A stretch of DNA of 64,000 nucleotides from an uncultured Ruminococcus sp. (GTDB lineage: Bacteria > Bacillota > Clostridia > Oscillospirales > Ruminococcaceae), in the NCBI GenBank assembly GCA_947627625.1, contig CANQWR010000003.1, forward strand, positions 50,614-114,613, read 5' to 3'. A program made the position numbers and the translations under genes. The notes under the pieces are model-generated. The model saw only the letters and a list, made by a program, of their open reading frames with translations. It had not been told where the DNA came from and did no database searches. Shown piece by piece: positions 61,080 through 64,000 of the stretch. Each line of letters starts with the position of its first letter. Positions within the stretch are counted from its first letter, which is position 1.

Positions 61080-61108
61080 ATAATGTTTAACGGATTTTGC
61101 GGACACAA
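61080..61108 (-). promoter_or_regulatory. Possible promoter of the BIG2-dockerin gene
   Basis: Minus strand TTGTGT (61108-61103), 17-base spacer, CATTAT (61085-61080). Both hexamers deviate from consensus, as in activator-dependent promoters. Three PhoP-like half sites lie just upstream. Confidence 0.5.
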
Positions 61109-61122
61109 TGTGCGGGCTGAAT

Positions 61123-61150
61123 TGTGAATTTTTTGTGAACTTTCTGTTAA
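61123..61150 (-). promoter_or_regulatory. Three TTHACA direct repeats, PhoP-box-like
   Basis: On the minus strand TTAACA, TTCACA and TTCACA lie at exact 11-bp spacing (plus-strand starts 61145, 61134, 61123). This matches the PhoP box TTHACA-N5 of Bacillus. It sits 15 bases upstream of the weak -35 of the dockerin gene. Confidence 0.5.
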
Positions 61151-61171
61151 TTCTCTGAAAATCACGCTCAT

Positions 61172-61210
61172 TTTTCGCTCCCGAAACGTTGTTATATATG
61201 AGAGCGAAAA
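61172..61210. promoter_or_regulatory. 9-bp inverted repeat in the divergent dockerin intergenic region
   Basis: TTTTCGCTC (61172-61180) and GAGCGAAAA (61202-61210) are perfect complements separated by 21 bases. Spacing of the centres is about three helical turns, as for a dimeric regulator, or it may be an RNA hairpin. Confidence 0.5.
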
Positions 61211-61213
61211 TTG

Positions 61214-61230
61214 TTCACAGAATGTTTACA
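61214..61230 (+). promoter_or_regulatory. TTCACA-N5-TTTACA repeat, PhoP-box-like
   Basis: Plus-strand pair of half sites at 11-bp period, 64 bases from the minus-strand triple. It faces the serpin gene, but that gene starts 238 bases further on across a GC-rich repeat. Confidence 0.4.
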
Positions 61231-61296
61231 AATTTCTCCGCACATTTGCCCCATGAAAAACGTTAAACAGTATGACAGGCAAATTTAAGGGGAACA

Positions 61297-61395
61297 ATAA
61301 GGGGCAGGGGGCTTTCCCCCCTGAACCCCCACTGGGGGCTTTGCCCCCAGACCCCCATCGGGGGGAAGAATCCCCCCGAACCCCCCATGATAATT
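61297..61395. repeat. GC-rich repeat upstream of the serpin gene
   Basis: A complete reverse copy (AATAAGGGGCAGGGGGCTTT to CCCCCCATGATAATT). It sits between the regulatory repeats and the SD of the serpin gene, so it would be in the mRNA leader. Confidence 0.87.
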
Positions 61396-61467
61396 CTATC
61401 GTTTAATTCGGAGGTTCGGAGGTGAAGCCCCCGGTCACTCCCCAACACACAAAAAAGGAGGATTTTT

Positions 61468-63726
61468 ATGAACTACAAAAAAATAATCGCAGGTATAATG
61501 TGCCTTTGTATAAGTCTGCCGACTGTCTCACAGGTTCTTAAGCCTGTCGGGGGAGTTTTCGCCCTCGATCCCGATCCAAATCAGGACAACAACGAGTACT
61601 ATCCCGTGCAGACAGGCGAAAATTTCGTCTACAGAAATTACGGCGACAGAATTGAAATAGTGGCGATTTTCACGGACATAGATGGCGAACTTGTCATTCC
61701 CGACAGCGTGGACGGCGTTCCCGTGAAAGTCGCAGGAAAAAACGCTTTTGCGGGAAATCAGAAAATAACTTCAATAGTCCTGCCCGACAGTATCACGAAA
61801 ATTTATGAGGGTGCTTTTTTGGGCGACACGGCTCTTGAGAGCGTGAAACTGCCGTCGGGCATAACCGAAATCCCCGACGAGTGTTTTCAGAACTGTATGT
61901 CTCTGAAAGAAATCGACATCCCCGAAACGGTTGAGAGCATAGGTCTGAGGGCGTTTTGTAACTGTACCGCCCTGAAATCGGTGAAAATTCCCGACAGTGT
62001 GACAACATTCGACGGACAGGTTTTTGACAGTTGCAGGAACTTGACGGAGGTGAACATTCCAAGCGGAATTTCGGAGATTCCCGAAGGTTTCCTGAATTAT
62101 TCGGGAGTGAAAGAAATCGTGATTCCCTCTAATGTCACGAAAATATGTACGAACGCCTTGCCGTCCGAACTCGAAAGGCTCACAGTCATAAACAGCGATT
62201 GTCAGATTGACGACACAAATTATATGTTTGGGATAAGTAAAAACAAGTGCGTGATAGTCGCACCAAAAGGCAGTCGTATGCTGGAATTTGCCGAAAGTTT
62301 TGGTTTTGACAGCGAACTCCTGCCGGGGACTATGTGTGAACCCGTTCTGAAAGGTGATTCAAACAACGACGGCGATTTTGGCGTTGCGGACCTTGTTTCG
62401 CTCGAAAGCTATATTCTCAAAAATCAGGACATAACTGCTCCCGAACTTGCCGACATGAACGGTGACGGCTCTGTGGACGTTTTTGACCTCACTCTTATGA
62501 GAAAGTCTCTGATAGATTCGGAGGACTTCACGCCTGCACCCATGTCAATAAATTTAAGCAACACTGTCACAGAGGGAGTTGTCCCGACTGAAATTCAGGG
62601 CAGAGAACCCGACAGCGAATTTGTACTCGCACAGACAGACTTCTCGCTAAATCTTCTGAAACAGACAGCGGACAGCTCCGAAAACGTCTTTATTTCGCCG
62701 TATTCGGCAATGCAGGCTCTTGCCATGACCGCAAACGGTGCGGACGGTGAAACAAAGTCACAGATGGAAAAAGTCCTCGGCGGTCTTGACGTGGAAAAGC
62801 TGAATGAATATCTCTACACACAGAGAATTTCACAGCCCAACAAAAAATATTGCAGTCTCAAAACTTACAACTCTATATGGACACTGAATGACACTGAACG
62901 TATCAATGTCCACGATGATTTTGTCCGCAGAAACAGGGCTTATTACGGTGCGGACATATTCCTTGCGGATTTTGACGAGACGACTGTAAAAGATATAAAC
63001 AACTGGGTAAAGGCGAAAACAGACGGCATGATTCCGAAAACTATTGAGGAACTGTCTCCCGAATCGGTCATGTGCCTTATAAACACAGTCCTCTTTGATG
63101 CAAAGTGGCAGGAGCAGTATTATACAAGTTCCGTTGAGGAGGGCGATTTTACCTCTTCCGACGGCACTGTCCGCAAAGCCGAAATGATGTACAGCAAGGA
63201 AAAATATTATCTGACAGGCGAAAACGCTGTCGGAATGTACAAACTTTACGAGGGCGAAAAGTACGCTTTTGTGGGAATACTCCCCGACGAGGGAATTTCC
63301 GCTGAGGAGTACATAAATTCTCTGACACCCGAAAGTCTCAACAAAATGCTCTCCGAAAAGAAAACAGCCGATGCCGTATACTGCACCCTCCCGAAATTCA
63401 CGGTCGAGTATGACAATGAACTCTCTGACGAGTTAAAGGCTATGGGTATGACAGATGCTTTCAATCCTTACGCCGATTTTTCGGCTATGGCAGACACGGA
63501 CACGGGAATGCTCTTTATAAACAAAGTGATCCACAAGACCAAAATTGAACTGTGTGAGAGCGGTACAAAAGCCGCTGCGGTCACGTCTGTTATGATGAAC
63601 GCCGGTGCTTCAGTCGCCGAAACGGTAGTCCACATAAATCTGAACAGACCTTTTGTGTACGCAATAGTTGACACGGAGACCAATATTCCCGTGTTTATGG
63701 GAACTCTCAATGACATTCCCGAATAA
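61468..63726 (+). CDS. Secreted LRR-dockerin-serpin protein
   Basis: 752 residues, AAGGAGG SD. Signal peptide to about 32 (GVFA/LD). BspA-like leucine-rich repeats (LRR_5) at about 65-260 (ITSIVLPDSITKIYEGAFLG, and so on). Type I dockerin at about 293-350 with loops GDSNNDGDFGVADL and ADMNGDGSVDVFDL. The serpin domain covers about 385-752: VFISPYSAMQALAMTANGAD, LINTVLFDAKWQEQYY, and the reactive-centre hinge CESGTKAAAVTSVMMNAG (about 693-710), then NRPFVYAI. The small-residue hinge implies an inhibitory serpin. It probably guards cellulosomal enzymes or the cell surface from serine proteases; dockerin-borne serpins are known in clostridial cellulosomes. Confidence 0.93.
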   Translation: MNYKKIIAGIMCLCISLPTVSQVLKPVGGVFALDPDPNQDNNEYYPVQTGENFVYRNYGDRIEIVAIFTDIDGELVIPDSVDGVPVKVAGKNAFAGNQKITSIVLPDSITKIYEGAFLGDTALESVKLPSGITEIPDECFQNCMSLKEIDIPETVESIGLRAFCNCTALKSVKIPDSVTTFDGQVFDSCRNLTEVNIPSGISEIPEGFLNYSGVKEIVIPSNVTKICTNALPSELERLTVINSDCQIDDTNYMFGISKNKCVIVAPKGSRMLEFAESFGFDSELLPGTMCEPVLKGDSNNDGDFGVADLVSLESYILKNQDITAPELADMNGDGSVDVFDLTLMRKSLIDSEDFTPAPMSINLSNTVTEGVVPTEIQGREPDSEFVLAQTDFSLNLLKQTADSSENVFISPYSAMQALAMTANGADGETKSQMEKVLGGLDVEKLNEYLYTQRISQPNKKYCSLKTYNSIWTLNDTERINVHDDFVRRNRAYYGADIFLADFDETTVKDINNWVKAKTDGMIPKTIEELSPESVMCLINTVLFDAKWQEQYYTSSVEEGDFTSSDGTVRKAEMMYSKEKYYLTGENAVGMYKLYEGEKYAFVGILPDEGISAEEYINSLTPESLNKMLSEKKTADAVYCTLPKFTVEYDNELSDELKAMGMTDAFNPYADFSAMADTDTGMLFINKVIHKTKIELCESGTKAAAVTSVMMNAGASVAETVVHINLNRPFVYAIVDTETNIPVFMGTLNDIPE

Positions 63727-63814
63727 TAAATCACGTTCACGCCATATTCCGGAATCTGCACTTTGTCCGGAATGTGTGTGATAAATAATAATTCCTCAGG
63801 GGGAACAAATCGGA

Positions 63815-63846
63815 AAAGTCGTATTTTTCACAATACGGCTTTTTTT
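63815..63846 (+). terminator. Intrinsic terminator after the serpin gene
   Basis: AAAGTCGTATT pairs with AATACGGCTTT (one G-U) around TTTCAC, followed by more T. Confidence 0.88.
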
Positions 63847-63879
63847 GGACTGGGGAACGTTTCCTTGTGGGAGCTGTTT

Positions 63880-64000
63880 TGTGGGGGGCTCTGCTTTGTG
63901 GGGGGCTCTGCCCCCCACTCCCCCCATTAGAACGATAAGGGGCAGGGGGCTTTGCCCCCTGAACCCCCATTGGGGGCTCTGCCCCCAAACCCCCGTCGGG
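63880..64000. repeat. GC-rich repeat array at the window's right edge
   Basis: GGGGGGCTCTGC appears twice in a row (63893 and 63910), then CATTAGAACGATAAGGGGCA starts a reverse copy cut off by the window end. Confidence 0.87.

Noticed and set aside
1..64000. tRNA, rRNA, IS transposase, integrase or phage genes
   Set aside because: None was recognised anywhere in the window despite the many repeats.

Overview
The window looks like chromosome of a low-GC, cellulosome-type ruminal or gut Firmicute, most likely a Ruminococcus close to R. flavefaciens. This is inference from content: two secreted proteins with type I dockerins (one fused to a serpin), type III glutamine synthetase, a cotJABC spore-coat operon, Thr-rich linkers in secreted proteins, strong SD sequences and TTGACA/TATAAT promoters. 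No database search was possible.

Layout. 1-577: tail of an FkbM methyltransferase. 702-5434: riboflavin cluster ribD-ribE-(CPCC protein)-ribBA-ribH-HAD phosphatase, followed by a convergent NADAR N-glycosidase that may act on riboflavin intermediates. 6320-7408: transglutaminase-like lipoprotein. 7827-13523 (minus): a fusion of a sugar-phosphate-isomerase-like TIM barrel to an acyl-CoA synthetase, a WYL regulator and glnN, read from one promoter. 13974-15306: 2H phosphoesterase, DUF1858 protein and a decayed tandem copy of the latter's 3' end. 15681-20926: large secreted transglutaminase-like protein, a 45-aa peptide and a lipoprotein. 21020-22802: DUF378 protein and rpsF-ssb-rpsR. 23093-27676: GGDEF protein, a kinase-less sensor and an orphan solute-binding lipoprotein. 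27911-36755: trmB, then a pyrimidine cluster (pyrC, pyrF, unknown, carA, carB) preceded by a structured terminator-bearing leader RNA. 37139-45424: thrH, alpha/beta hydrolase, cotJABC, two M42 peptidases, GNAT, Alr-type PLP lyase. 45618-58341: S26 peptidase, polysaccharide ABC exporter, acyltransferase, lipoprotein, DUF4214/transglutaminase protein and a DUF4214 plus glycosyltransferase pair (cell-surface theme). 58501-63726: two divergent dockerin proteins, the second an LRR-dockerin-serpin.

The most striking non-coding feature is a family of very G-rich or C-rich hairpin repeats in more than 20 intergenic arrays, often combined with an AT-rich palindrome into 110-bp units, some tandemly duplicated. 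They sit between transcription units, never inside the recognised genes, and are absent from about 13.8 to 27.7 kb. They create many false open frames (MGGSGGFFPP...), which I left out.

Most promising leads: the leader RNA before pyrC, which can fold either as a three-way-junction antiterminator or as a terminator; the repeat family; the isomerase/acyl-CoA synthetase fusion beside a WYL regulator and glnN; PhoP-box-like direct repeats at the dockerin genes; and the NADAR and HAD genes at the riboflavin operon.
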